Assembly (NCBI GenBank): GCA_933228895.1
Contig: OW121856.1
Coordinates: 103,329,027 to 103,393,026 of the forward strand
Length of the DNA stretch: 64,000 nt
DNA from: Platycnemis pennipes
Taxonomy: Eukaryota; Arthropoda; Insecta; Odonata; Platycnemididae
Reading direction: 5' to 3'
In this document: one piece after another, positions 1-10,700 of the stretch
Layout of the letters: each line of letters opens with the position of its first letter
Numbering within the stretch: position 1 is the stretch's first letter
The notes under the pieces: generated by a model
Seen by the model: the letters and a program-made list of their open reading frames with translations, nothing else
Databases searched by the model: none
Told to the model about the DNA's origin: nothing
Program-made: the position numbers and the translations under genes

Positions 1-145
1 TTTTTCCACAAATTTTATTACTTTCCACTACCCAGGTTTCGACGGTTAAGTCACTTGGTGGAAAAACTGTTTCTTTGTTATTCACCTGATGATGACTTAA
101 CGATCGAAACCTGGGTAGTGCAAAGTAATAAAATTTGTGGAAAAA
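1..145. repeat. Foldback (near-palindromic) repeat, copy 1
   Basis: Two arms, 1-53 and 93-145, are reverse complements with about 3 mismatches in 53 bases, separated by a 39-base centre. The left arm starts at the window edge, so the element may extend outside. A diverged relative lies at 39979-40239 and shares the arm sequence and the CTGATGATGACTTAA block. No coding sequence is present. It could be a MITE-like foldback or an inverted pair of Penelope-type terminal segments; the family assignment is inference. Confidence 0.8.
83..120 (+). other. Hammerhead-ribozyme-like core in foldback copy 1
   Basis: CTGATGA (86-92) and GAAA (106-109) match the two conserved hammerhead core strings. CAC (83-85) can pair with GTG (118-120) as stem I. 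CC/GG (110-111 and 114-115) can form a very short stem III, leaving TA (116-117) at the cleavage position. Stem II (93-105) pairs poorly in this copy: its GAC..GTC pairing survives only in the mirror-image arm. Minimal hammerheads with tiny stem III are known from Penelope-like elements and related retroposons. This copy is probably a relic; activity is not claimed. Confidence 0.35.
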
Positions 146-1325
146 TCTAGTTTATTCATTCTTATTATAATGAATTGTTTCTACCATGTCACGGCCGATA
201 ACACCATCTATATTCCATATAGTTATGTAAATGTAGTTTAATAAATTTTCTCTATATATGTAGCATTATATTTATTGAATTTGGAATGTACTGTGAAATA
301 TGTACCTGAATTAAATTTAACACGTAAGGGATAAGAAGATTTTTTTATATTTTAAGGACAATTTAGATATTCAAGGACACAATTTATCTTTAGCTGTATA
401 GCCCTTAATATTTCATTTTCTTAATATCTCTTGTAATTGCCGCAAAACGCCGTAATCAAGGAATGGCAAGACCAACAAAGGCAGTTTCCTACAGGGGTGC
501 CTAATTTCACTCTCTTTTTATGTTTCTTCTATTATTTTTTGTATCTATTTTGAGTGAAATAAATGTTTATTATAATTATATTATATTTTGTAATAGCCAA
601 ATTAAAATAATGAGGTCTCACGTAAAGTTAGAATCGGGCATCTTTTCTCAAAGTAGAATTTTTCGTGAAATAATCTACTCTCAAATTAAGAAATGAAATC
701 AAGATTTTTTTCAAGCCTCGTTAAGTTTCTCACATTTAACTGTTAAAAACGTTTGACATTGCATTGAGTTGTTGACGTGGTTTCCGTAGTATTTGTGAGA
801 GGCGATATTAGTCGTCATTAGGTGAGTTCGTGTTCCGTAGTGCATATACATATTCACGCGTGTACTCTTCTAACTTTTTTGTTGCATGGAAGATGAATTC
901 CAGCCTATGCAGAAAAGAATGTCAGCAAAATCTGGAATTATAAAATTCACCTCCGTTGTAGAGACAAGGTGGAGGATGACCTTCGAATTTATCGCTCAGA
1001 ATTTAAGAAATTGATCCTCCTGAAAGTAGTCTCTAGTATAGTCATTGGTTTTCTTCTATGAAACCTCTCATGAGATATTTACCAAGGTCAGTGACAATCA
1101 TGTTATAAGTTTTAGTAATTTAAAACATGTTAAATACTATATAACGTCTATAACTGAGAATAAAGTATTTAATGTTTTCAGTTTCAGTTCAATGACACTA
1201 TGTTAATTCATTCAATGCCAATTCTAAATTAATATCACCTTGTATTTTAGAAACATTTAAGACCGGAAAATACTTAGTTCAAATCAGCATATGAAATATA
1301 CATAAACGAGCAATAGTTGAAGAAA
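146..1325. other. AT-rich spacer, no supported gene
   Basis: No recognisable domain or repeat. A 42-codon open frame on the plus strand at 886-1014 starts with MEDEFQPMQK and follows a donor-like GGTGAGT near 820. It has no recognisable similarity and is too short to call a gene. Confidence 0.5.
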
Positions 1326-2208
1326 ATGGGGAACATGCACTATTTTTTATAACTCTCTGTATGTAAAGTTTATTGGCTAAAATGTTTTTGGCGAAAATTT
1401 TGCTGAATAATTATGTTGTATTACACTAATATTACTCTTTGAAAATTGTGCCTTTTCGGAAGCTTAAAAACACGACGCCATCGCATGACGTCACGGCACG
1501 GTATCACTATGGGCGTTGTTTATCTGTTTATGCGTAGAGGTAAGTGGTTAAATGAATTATTGGTGATAATTTTTGTATTTATATCATTTGTTTAGTGCAA
1601 TAAACGACTGTATTTCGATTCTTTATTTACTTAGAATGGATGTTAACGAGCAAATCGTCCATTAATTATATAATGCCTGCACAGTGCCCAAGAATTTCCA
1701 CTACGTCTCAGCAATCGCTCTTTTTTAAGATGATCGCAGTCCTAAGGGAGTCAAACAAAGGAAATTTTCAGAATGAGCTTATTTAAAGTATTATTGTAGT
1801 CATCGTTTCGTTCGAGAAACGGCTAAAAACCTCAAAATAACATATTCACTTCGTTTTCTTTTAAAAAGTAAAGGTCTTTCTCCGTAGCAATATGGAACCT
1901 ATACCGTGCAGTGACGTGAGAGGGCGTTTCAGGTCACGTGACTGTCGTCAATTTTCGGGAATATTTTAATACAATAATAATAATAATAATTATGTTTATT
2001 ACTCCATATTATATCCGAAACAGAGACATACAAAATATAAGGAGCTTTAGGTAACCTAGAAGGCGGACCTGTGTTTATATAAATATCATTTAATAATCTT
2101 TGTGGTTGATATAGAAAATGATGGCTTATATGTTTCAATTGGTGAGAAAATTTCACATCAAGTACATCATTAATCTTCGAGAAAAAAATTTAATGCATAT
2201 TCACCATT
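1326..2208 (+). mobile_element. TIR-bearing DNA element A, copy A1
   Basis: The ends are imperfect inverted repeats (AATGGGGAACATGCA at the left; reverse complement AATGGTGAATATGCA at the right). The whole unit is repeated in inverted orientation at 15884-16652, including the internal GACGTCA-rich block (around 1480-1510) and the ACGCCCATAGTGATACCGTG block. No transposase is visible, so it is probably non-autonomous. A target-site duplication is not clear. The superfamily is unknown. The copy is interrupted at about 1972-2081. Confidence 0.75.
1972..2081 (-). mobile_element. Short retroposon insertion in A1, (AAT)n tail
   Basis: About 110 bases are present in A1 but missing from copy A2, which serves as the empty site. 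Read on the minus strand it ends in AATAAA followed by a run of (TAA)n, as expected for the 3' end of a 5'-truncated non-LTR retrotransposon or SINE. AATA flanks both sides, giving at most a 4-base duplication. The family is not identified. Confidence 0.65.
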
Positions 2209-3146
2209 GACCACGAATAATTCAAGTGGAAACGTGAGAAATGCCTGTGTGGCGTGAGGCTTGGTTGAGTGAAAATTAATTGAGCGAATCTTTATATAAG
2301 ACTATTTCAAATATGTCGGTATACGCCCTTGAATGATTCAATTCTATTATGTTGGAAACCACTCAACGCTTTCTGGTGACACGCCGAAAATAGATTCAGA
2401 GACTCCGGGGCATTGGGCGACTTCATTAGTTCATTGTTTCGAGAGAGGGAGGGAGCCAACGTGATCATTCGGCGTTAACGCCCAACCAATGAGCGAGTAC
2501 GTAAACGTCGAGGCGATGAGTCGCCGACCGAGAGTAAGTTCCCGACCACCCGTCGAAGCGGCAGAGTACTCGCTCTCTCTTCCCTTGATCCCTTTGCTTT
2601 TGATATCTTCAACCGCGGCGCTCGAAGGGATGGATAGAAATAAATTCGTGCCTGTTAATTGGTGGTGAGCGCGGAGTTGAAAATGGCAGGGTCCGAGGCG
2701 AAACCTTACCCCTAGGGTCTCAGTTAGCGTGACATGGGGAAAGCGGGAGGACGACGCCCCTGATAACAAGTAAGGTTCTGCTAAGCTCTTCGAGTGGGGG
2801 GGCGGAATTTGGATACGGATGGATTTCGCCCCGGGCGAGCACCACGCAAGCGTTTGGAAGGGAGAAGAGATCATTGGCCTTTGATGTATACATCCCTCCA
2901 ACCCGACGGAAATCCAACGGCGTGTGACAGGGAGAGTGTAGCCGACTGAAAGGGAAAGGGGTTTACTGCGTTGGATTAGCAGCAGCGACGTCCTGGGCTT
3001 GTTTTTCGTATCCTGAATCTCTAGCCCTCGGCATGCTTATTATTCACGGAATTATTTTCCACTCTATGTGAGGAGTTTCTGGATTAATTACGCATCATGC
3101 CTTTCTTGGTAGGCCTTGGACAGTGACTGGGCGATATAATATATCT
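2209..3146. other. Spacer with GC-rich segment (about 2420-2960)
   Basis: A 540-base block is markedly richer in G+C and CpG than its surroundings. Open frames on the minus strand (2431-2901) look compositional and show no domain. It may be regulatory or an unrecognised exon; nothing decides between these. Confidence 0.4.
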
Positions 3147-3250
3147 ATGTCTACCTAATACTCTACAAGCCACCATAAAGGTGTGTGGCAGGGGGTGAAT
3201 TCTCACCAAACATGCACTACATATCATGCATAAAAAGGATTAGTATTTAT

Positions 3251-3561
3251 GTGATCGAGTGACAAACGAAGAAGTGTTAAGAAGAGTTGGAGAGAAGAGA
3301 TGTCTGCAGAAAACATTAAAAAGAAGACGGGACCACTTAATGGGCGACATTTTGAGACACGATAGCCTGATGAAGAAAATCGTCGAGGGAAAAGTGAACG
3401 GGAAGAATGGAAAAGGCAGGCCTCGTATGAGGTATATGGAGCAAGTTGTGAAGGATATAAAAGAAAGGAGCTACTTCTATATGAAGAGTTTGGCCGATAG
3501 AAGAATGGAGTGGAGAGCTGCGTCAAACCAATCCTAGGATTATTGACTAATGATGATGATG
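3251..3561 (+). mobile_element. RTE-like non-LTR retrotransposon 3' fragment nested in CR1 copy 1
   Basis: About 311 bases ending in (TGA)n are flanked by a 9-base direct repeat AGTATTTAT (3242-3250 and 3562-3570). The colinear CR1 copies at 14425-15300 and 20791-21435 lack the insert, so both act as empty sites. Related fragments are at 26622-27193, 36705-37365 and 43623-43760. Strong 5' truncation and a (TGA)n tail fit target-primed reverse transcription of an RTE-clade element. Confidence 0.88.
3259..3537 (+). pseudogene. C-terminal tail of RTE-like reverse transcriptase
   Basis: An open frame of 92 residues contains NEEVLRRVGEKR, a basic KRRRDHLMGDILRHD segment, IVEGKVNGKNGKGRPR and DRRMEWRAASNQS, the typical order of the RTE-type endonuclease-reverse transcriptase C-terminus found in many arthropod genomes. 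Polymerase and endonuclease domains are absent. The initial methionine lies in truncated sequence and is not a true start. Product would be non-functional. Confidence 0.8.
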
Positions 3562-3714
3562 AGTATTTATACACTGTTCTAAACTTCACTATTTAAAAAA
3601 AGATAAAATAGCAAAGCAAACATGCAAAAACATGCTGTTAGTTGGGTTAGCCTTATACCAACATGCAGCTACTAATGTTATCCATTGCTACACTCGTACT
3701 GGATATATTTACCG

Positions 3715-4290
3715 TTATTCATAATGGTAATGGTAATTCCTAATGGTACGAGGAAAAAAGGAAATTTTGAATCTGTCAGTTCGGCAACTAATTTCTCTAA
3801 TTTTTTGATCATGGTCCAGTCTACCATTATGTTGTATATCCAGTCTACCAGTTGGGGTTCGCAAAATATTTTTAACATCATCACTGAAAATATGGTCTTG
3901 GAATTTGTTTAAGAGATTAAGTCTACATTTAAACCTGCGATCTGACAATGATTCCCAATTTAATTCATTTAATAGACTGGTTACGCTAATAAGGTTATCG
4001 TACCGTCCCTTTACAAATCTTACCGATCCTCGCTGCACACGTTCAAGTTCATTATTTATACCGATTTCGTAGGGATCCCACTGGCATACACATGATACAC
4101 TGGCAGCACATTCCAAATGAGGTCTTACAAGGGAAAAATAGCTGATTTCTCGTACATGACGGTCACACTTACCCAGTACTCTTTTGATGAATCCCAGTTT
4201 ACGATTAGCCTTACCCATTATTTCACATATGTGTTTACCCCAGGAAATATCATGTGTGAAAACAGAGTACAGGGATAGAGTAGAGCTCAC
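3715..4290 (-). pseudogene. Reverse transcriptase C-terminal fragment (CR1/L2-like)
   Basis: The 191-residue open frame carries motifs of the non-LTR RT tail (thumb and post-RT region): SWGKHICEIMGKANRKLGFI, then VREISYFSLVRPHLE, WDPYEIGINNELERVQRGSV with RFVKGRYDN following, and LNWESLSDRRFKCRLNLLNK. The spacing matches the widely seen pattern LGF..R..ALVRP.LEYAS..WDPY..IE.VQRRAARFV. Polymerase motifs including the catalytic FADD-type box lie upstream and are missing, so the product cannot be a polymerase. The apparent methionine start is fortuitous. The copy at 14425-15300 is colinear but broken by stops. Confidence 0.85.
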
Positions 4291-4330
4291 GTCTGCTCCG
4301 TCGCATGTCCAGAGAGGAAGTTCCCAATTT

Positions 4331-5837
4331 TCTGTTTTCTGTCTTTTTCTAAGATATTTAATTGATTCTACGTTTGTTAATTCATTATAACTTATTTTTT
4401 ACGTGCTAGGAGGAGAGCTATTCTTTTTCCAAAAATTCATTACAAGACACTTTTTAGCGCTTAAGACAGTTTTACTACATTACCCTAAAGTCACACGTAT
4501 CGTCACGTATCAGCCAGGGATAGTACGTAGCTCGGTAACGCTACGGTCTTATATTGCAAAGATCATGGATTCGAATCCTGCCTTAAGTAATGATGTTGTA
4601 TGTTCCTTGTTGGAGAAGTAGGTGGTAGAATATGCGATATATTCTCAAGAGTTCAAGCACTAAAGATCGAAGACTTTTATAACCAAAATAGCTGGTTACT
4701 TCCCTAGGTTGTGGAGAGAAAATTATTTTTTTCTGCATGCACATTAGTATAATCCAATCGGGAAATATATGCAGTCACACGAATCATTCTACGGAGCCAT
4801 GAAGTTGTGTTTGAAAAATTCGAGAAATCGTTCATTAAATTTTTCCTGTTTTTTCTCATAAAATATTGGCTTGGTCTATAAAGTGCAATGCATACGTGCG
4901 TCATTGACTCAAAGCAAGTATGTTCATAGAATTTGCGCCGCTAATTTCTTAAATACGGATTTACGAATCCACGAACATATCAATTTAGCCCTGCTTTTAA
5001 TTTATAAACACAAATTGCAAATCTACAAATCTCATTTCTCACATGAATTATGATAGTCTATATTTATTAATAGTTTTCTAAGGAATTAAAGATCGACCTA
5101 GTTATATGCGTATCCACAATGCACTATTTTTTCCTCCTTCAATAATTAGGGGCTTACTCTGCCACTTCTAATTGTGCTAATCGCCATGGAACGGTAAAAT
5201 AAAGTGTAAATTATGGCCTTTTAATATGGTGATGCGATGAGTTTAATCGTATGGGTATAATAATTTTATGATGTTGGCGATAAACGGTTTGAAAAAGATT
5301 CGACAACATTTTCTCGTTTACGTATGGTATATAATTCATCCTATTATATCCGTTTTTCTTTCATAATTGAAACACATTATCGGGTTTGGAACCTGATGAT
5401 GCATCTTCATTATCAAGGAAGCATCTCTCTTTTCTTCTTTTATTTCATTCTAATGAGGATAAATCGGGTTTATGGAGGACAAAGACTTTCGATTTGGGCT
5501 TAAAGAAAGTTTTAAAGAGCTAGAGAATTCTCTGTTCCTAGAATGTTGTGACATTTTTCTACAAACTAATATTATGCTGGAAACAGGCAAGGCCAGATGA
5601 AATTTGAAAGTGAGAAGTCTCATGATGTTCTCCCTGGGGATTACATATGCTGGAGGGGAAGAGCAGCATTGAAGTTAGAAGGAGAATACCGTTGGGGAAA
5701 GAAGTATTTACCTAGTAAAGAACTTAATAGTAAAGAACTAGTATGAATATTTAATGCAACATTTATAATGCCAAGTCCTTAAGTTGTAGCTAAACCGAAG
5801 CAGTTTTATTGATTAGCTGCCGTAGTAAATGGAAAAT
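4331..5837. other. AT-rich spacer, no supported gene
   Basis: Contains a tRNA-like stretch at about 4517-4583 (listed separately). The remainder is AT-rich with no recognisable domain, tandem repeat or TIR element. Confidence 0.5.
4517..4583 (+). other. tRNA-like sequence (probable SINE head or tRNA relic)
   Basis: TAGCTCGG...GCTA resembles a D-arm and A box, and GGATTCGAATCC resembles a B box at the expected distance. The acceptor stem does not pair and the T-stem is poor, so this is not called a working tRNA. Confidence 0.3.
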
Positions 5838-5898
5838 TAAATACGTCTACGTAATCCCCTGCAAGACTCCGCAATCGTGTGTGGCAGGGAAATTAAAA
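5838..5898 (-). mobile_element. CR1-like 3' tail fragment
   Basis: ACGTCTACGTAATCCCCTGCA followed by a TGTGTGGCAGGG block matches the inverted 3' terminal block of the CR1-like copies, diverged. Only the tail is present. Confidence 0.6.
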
Positions 5899-5957
5899 TA
5901 CAGTCATTATTAAGTATTACTGAATCATATACTGTCATTGGTAATTTTTATATGCAA

Positions 5958-7218
5958 CAAGGTAACCCGGCCACGCGTTGCTGTGGCTCAATCTGATTAA
6001 ATGGAAAGCGCACGTTTATAGTATGTTTAATTTCACAATTCATATGGGTATACAATATTTTTTGTTGTTCCATTGTCTGTGCAGATATAGACATTGTTTG
6101 GTTTGCCGACTCTAGAAAACGCAACATACAGGTAGAACACGCAACACACACGCAACAAAATACACGTACATGTGAGAAGCAATCCGTGTCTAGATCTAAA
6201 CCGCATAGTTCTAAAGATTGGCCCTCAGATTTGTTGATGGTGAATGCAAATACCAATCGAATTGGGAATAAAATCACTTAAATTGAAATGGCATATCTGT
6301 TGGATACATAGGAATGCGAGGAATGAGGACATTGAAAGTTCCTGTCCAGATTGTGGATTGTGTGTTCCTGTCCAGATTCTACGACGTTGCTCATTAATTT
6401 ATTTACTGAAAGCCGGGTGCCGTTGCAAAGCTTTGGCTGGTTGATATTTAGCAACATGATAATTGGCACGCCATTTTCAATTTCAGTACATGCGGTGGCA
6501 TCCCTGGCAGATCGAGTAAATTCAAAAATTCCGTTCGATAACCAATTGAATCATCTGCTTCCACAACATCGTCGACGGTCTTGTACATATGTGCCTGCGT
6601 CGTTTAGAGTGTTACACTGAATAATATTGTTTAGTTCGCAGAAGTCTTTGTTCTTGGCCGCAAGAATAGCTCGTTCACTTAGCCAATTGTGATCCCTATA
6701 ATTGATTTGAATATTGGGAAATACTTTTTCAACCATCTCTTCTTTTGACGTTACTAAATTGCAAAATTTATGAGGCAATGAATTTTACCTGAGGTCAGAT
6801 CAACCGGCACCTTTCCGTTCCCAATTTCCAGCAATTTATGTGAGTATATCTCAGCTGATCAATTGTTTTGCAGCTGGACACGCATATTTGTATATAATTT
6901 TAACGCCTTTACATGTCGTCACAAAGTAGAATATTTCAGGCAAGCATTTATTTCATCCGCTAGTGTCAATCGAGGAATTACAGGTAATGTTTGCCTGAAA
7001 TGTCGTGCAAGCAATATTAATGCGTTCTCAAATGGTCTCAGGATTCCACGAAAATCTTGCAATGATCGATCCAGAGCCTCGAGCGATGCTTTGTGCACCA
7101 TTGTGCATTCATCCCAAGCAATAAGTTGGCATTTCTGAAATATTTGTCCCATGCCGGATGATTTGAATATGTTGCACGTAAGTGTTTCAATGAATTGCAA
7201 CTTCAATGGGATGCACAT
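5958..7218 (-). pseudogene. Pif1-like Helitron helicase, broken
   Basis: Segments in order on the minus strand: 7218-6919 contains SSGMGQIFQKCQLIAWDECT (a Walker B-type WDE), LDRSLQDFRG and ARHFRQTLPVIPR. 6778-6551 contains WLSERAILAAKNKDF. 6469-6278 contains MPIIMLLNINQPKLCNGTRL. 6277-5948 contains FPIRLVFAFTINKSEGQSLE (conserved TINKxxGQ), then CGLDLDTDCFSHVRV and VACS. These are the middle and C-terminal motifs of the helicase domain of Helitron Rep/Hel proteins. The N-terminal Walker A region and Rep endonuclease are missing, and frameshifts separate the pieces, so no working product is expected. Confidence 0.88.
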
Positions 7219-7254
7219 CCCGTCTCCAGTGTCGATATTGTATTCTCGATATTG

Positions 7255-7849
7255 TACAAACCTTCATGGAGTGAACAAAACAAGTAACAAAAGCTTCATG
7301 GAAATTGGATGAATGTTGTGGTAATGTATGAAGTTATCAGTATTGTATCAATACAGTATCGATATTGTAATGATACTTTATAAAACTTTGAAAAAAATAC
7401 CTAAATAATTTCACCTCAATTTTGTATCAATAATGTATCGATGTATCCATAGTTTATCGATATTATATCGATATAGTATCGATATTGAATTATCGATTTT
7501 ATAGAAACCTTCTCGGAGCGTACTCAACAACTTTCCAAAGTTTCATGGCGATCCGATGAATGGTGTATTAATGCATCAAGGACAAACACATTATATGCAT
7601 TCGATACAGTATCGATATTGAAACGATACATTTCTTTTAAAAAACTAAATAATTTCACCTCAATTTTGTATCAATAATGTACTTTAGCGATATTATATCG
7701 ATAAAGTATTGATATTGAAATATCGATTCCGCAGTCCTCTTTTCGGGAATGTACTCAACAACTTCCCAAAGTTTCATGGCGATCCGATGAATGGTGTAGT
7801 TATGCATAAAGGACATACACACACATACATTCATTTTTATATATATAGA
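7255..7849 (-). repeat. 5' tandem repeats of Helitron copy 1
   Basis: Three diverged units, each with CATTCATCGGATCGCCATGA, an AAAATTGAGGTGAAATTATTTA segment (in two parts) and clustered ATCGATA palindromes. The same three units, about 247 bases apart, open copy 2. Confidence 0.85.
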
Positions 7850-9639
7850 CTATCGTACACGCCTGCGAGTTAGGTTATACCAGCATAGAGTGACTTCTAA
7901 ATTTCAGGGAATTTAAGTAAATATTCAGATTTTAAGTAATGACTGAGTGCAAATTGACGCTCCAGTACAAAAATATTCATCCCTGATATTAATGTTATTC
8001 CTTGATCCTTATCAAATTTGCATTTAATACGTTAACAGGGTGTTCTTATTCATCTAACGACACTAAGAACAACTTCATACAGCTTTTCCTTGTTATCTAC
8101 TGCAAGGGAATAGTTTTATACATCCCAACAGTCAAAATGGTCAGATTTTTTTCTTTGCTGATCTTTCAAACGGTTTAAATTTACTAATTTGTTTACTAAA
8201 TGCCGGTAGGAGGACGTAAGCATAAGTAGGTATACTTTTAAAACAATTTTCATTTTAAAAGAGTATGTTGTGTATGATTCTTTATGGTGCATAAGTAATT
8301 ATTTCTCAACGTGGCCACAGTTCATAATATACTACAATATAGGTATATAATTATTGTGTTGAATATTAATTTTACGTTTTAATAGTTCAGATACTGGTCG
8401 TTCAAATAATGTGTGAGTAATTTTATCCTATCTAATATCATTAGTCATTACATTTTTTCAATATTTGCTTCATTAACATACGTCAAGTTATGAAAGCAGT
8501 ACGATACCTGAGATAATGAAAATGAATAACTCAGAGATGATTTGAGACTCTAAAGCAACGTTTCGACTGAATATTCGAGCTCAGTAAATTTGTTCTGAAG
8601 TCATAGAACCTTTAGAGTGTATAAAAATTTAGGCTATGGTTCTTATGCAATAATTTTGGGCACTGCTACAAGTGAAAATAAGTACGAAAGGCTGGAGAGT
8701 CTTAATTTTTATCAAAATAAATAGACTACGCCATATATATATATATATATATATAACACGCCATGTTTGAATTTTGGCAAAAGAAAGAATTTTTTATCAT
8801 CGTATTGGTAAATCAGTCCTTCGTAACCTGATCGATATACCTGCTGTCTGATTCCTATCTCGATAATTGATTAGACATAAATCGTTAATTTTTTCACCAC
8901 GTTTTCAGTTAGGCTTTTTTACTCATCAATCCTTACTTTTGTGTGGAAGGTTTTCCAAAGGAAATCCACTTTTCGCGTCATGCTTTTGAAGCACTAGCTT
9001 GGAAGTCGAGAATACCGTATCACTTGGAAAAGTGGAAAAAAGGGTAAGAATGGGCTTAGATTGTCTGCCTGCAGGGCTATTTACTTGCCCTTAAATTTAA
9101 TCCTGGAAGCCTCCGCATTGGCACGTCCTTTATAAAAAAAAGTGAGCCTTTTACTCTCCCATCATACATCTGCTCACTCAAACGATAAATTAGAAAGCCT
9201 CCAACGGAGCTGCAATGCAATAAATTCCTCGACAGCATTCCAATTTACCCCAGATTGGTTTTCGTCAGCAACGCCATGAATTCTTTTATTTTTCATTCCC
9301 TCTCGGTTTGGGGATACAGAGAGAAAAAGAAGAGGCGGTTTTTTTTCCATTGACCCTTGGCCCTTGAGTTCCGCAAAGCATGCTCTTTTGATGTCATTAC
9401 ACGTGAAGCGTAGAGATCCGGTCTGCAGGATGCGTGGTTCCTTCCCATTGTGGGTGACTTTGGGAGCTAAGAGGGAAGATTCTCTGAAGCGGACATAGTT
9501 TCGGATGATATATCAGGAAAATAAGGATAAAGGTTGGGACACAATCAACAAAAACGTGAGTCGTTCACGGGAAACGTGAGATGGGAACATTTTCTGTAAC
9601 GGTAACTACGCGACTCAGGAAAAAGTTGACTGACGAATG
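7850..9639. other. AT-rich spacer with (AT)n microsatellite
   Basis: An (AT)n run lies at 8733-8755. No recognisable coding or repeat family otherwise. Confidence 0.5.
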
Positions 9640-10302
9640 CGCAAAAGAGAATCCGTATCGAATGTAAACAGGAGCTAACGATTGTCCAGACTGTAGAGGT
9701 ACGTACGTAATTGAAGTCACTGGGTTTCTTAAGTTTATTATTGTCCAGGGAATACATACTACCCTTTTATCCCTTAATAGAAAGGGAATCAAAGTTATTT
9801 TTCTCTGGGGTCCTGGACATATGGGTATTGTTGGAAATGAGAAGTCGGATGCGGCTACAAAAGAAGCTCTAAATATCCCTGAGCTGACGACGACGCTAGT
9901 ACCCTATCAGGATTTGCAAGCTTCTCTCCGTAAAGTAGTCCTAGAGCAGTGAAGTGAACTTTGGAGGGATGTCCCAAACAATAAGTTACGGACAATTAAA
10001 CCGGTAACGTCAGGATGGGCCACTTCCGTCAGGGGTAGTCGCAGAGAGGAAGTGGTCATCACACGATTAAGAATCGGGCATTGCGCCCTGACCCACTCGC
10101 TCCTCTTTGCAGAAGAGAAAAATCCTCCTCGATGTGATGACTGTGACTCTCCTCTCAGTGTGCGACATATCCTGACGGAGTGTGACAAATACCGGGACAC
10201 ACGTAACAGGCTAGGCATCAGCGGCAACCTAGAACACGTTCTAGGCAACGATGCTGATCACCTATACCAAGTCATTACTTTTATAAAAGAAACAAAACTA
10301 AT
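9640..10302 (+). pseudogene. RNase H and C-terminal zinc-knuckle region of a non-LTR ORF2
   Basis: The end of an RNase H domain is visible as LWGPGHMGIVGNEKSDAATK at about 9808-9867, with the conserved HxGIxGNExxD signature. After an in-frame stop near 9950, a further open stretch carries SGWATSVRG, VVITRLRIGHCALTHSLL and CDDCDSPLSVRHILTECDKY (C-x2-C ... H-x4-C), the classic tail of I/R1-group non-LTR ORF2 proteins. Frameshifts and stops disrupt the RNase H part. The reverse transcriptase domain is absent. Confidence 0.82.
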
Positions 10303-10386
10303 AAGGAGATCGGGTTGGTGTGGTGGCTAGAGTACTGGCCTCCCATCCCGAGGGTCCGGGGTCCTCCCCTAAATAACCAACCAACC
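10303..10386 (+). mobile_element. tRNA-derived SINE, internally deleted copy
   Basis: The head (GGTTGGTGTGGTGGCTAGAG, containing the A box) is joined directly to the tail (CCCCTAAATAACCAACCAACC); the middle found in 31017-31332 is missing. It is flanked by AAAACTAAT at 10294-10302 and 10387-10395, a 9-base target-site duplication. It sits in the last codons of the RNase H element. Confidence 0.85.
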
Positions 10387-10700
10387 AAAACTAATGAATA
10401 TAATCTAATACGTTTTCATATATTTGGACCTTTTATACTGCAATTGTTTTTTACTCTATCTATATTTCTGTATATTTATTGATATAAATTAGATTGTGCG
10501 TGGTGCAAAATGACCATAGCTGTCGACGCACCCTATAAATGCAAACCTACCTATCTACCTACCTTAAGTTTATTATAGTTCACAAGAATAAATTCGTGAA
10601 AACCGTGTTTGATAACAAATGAAGATTAATATTCACAAAACCGTGACCATTAGGGGGCAAAGGTATAAAAAAGGGGGGAGGGAGAGGGGGAAGGATTCTC

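Larger units (their letters stand above)
3147..4330 (-). mobile_element. CR1/L2-like non-LTR retrotransposon, 5'-truncated, copy 1
   Basis: The element runs right to left: RT C-terminal region (about 4290-3715), 3' UTR (about 3714-3571), RTE insertion, then the 3' terminal block with CTGCCACACACC and GGTGGCTTG, ending in an ATGTAG-type tail near 3147. Copies at 14425-15300 (+) and 20791-21435 (-) share this order. It is truncated at the 5' side with no endonuclease visible. Clade assignment rests on the RT C-terminal signature and the short tandem tail, so CR1/L2 versus Jockey is not settled. Confidence 0.85.
5958..7849 (-). mobile_element. Helitron copy 1, decayed
   Basis: The 5' terminus reads TCTATATATATAAAAATG on the minus strand (TC at 7849-7848). 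The 3' terminus follows AACGCGTGGCCGGGT and ends CTTG at 5958, with T as the next base. Between them lie three tandem ~247-base repeats and remnants of a Pif1-type helicase. Copy 2 (51185-52328) has the same ends and the same 5' repeats. Helitrons insert between A and T; the 3' T is present but the base outside the 5' end is G. No Rep (HUH) domain is present, so this is an internally reduced derivative. Confidence 0.9.
9640..10564 (+). mobile_element. RNase H-bearing non-LTR retrotransposon 3' fragment (I/R1-like)
   Basis: The C-terminal coding end is followed by a 3' UTR containing TGACCATAGCTGTCGACGC and a (CTAC)n-like tail ending near 10564. The 5' part is missing. A SINE is inserted at 10303-10386 close to the stop codon, flanked by AAAACTAAT on both sides. 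Confidence 0.8.

Noticed and set aside
886..1014. Short plus-strand frame with donor-like GGTGAGT upstream
   Set aside because: Only 42 codons, no recognisable similarity, and no acceptor or further exon could be seen.
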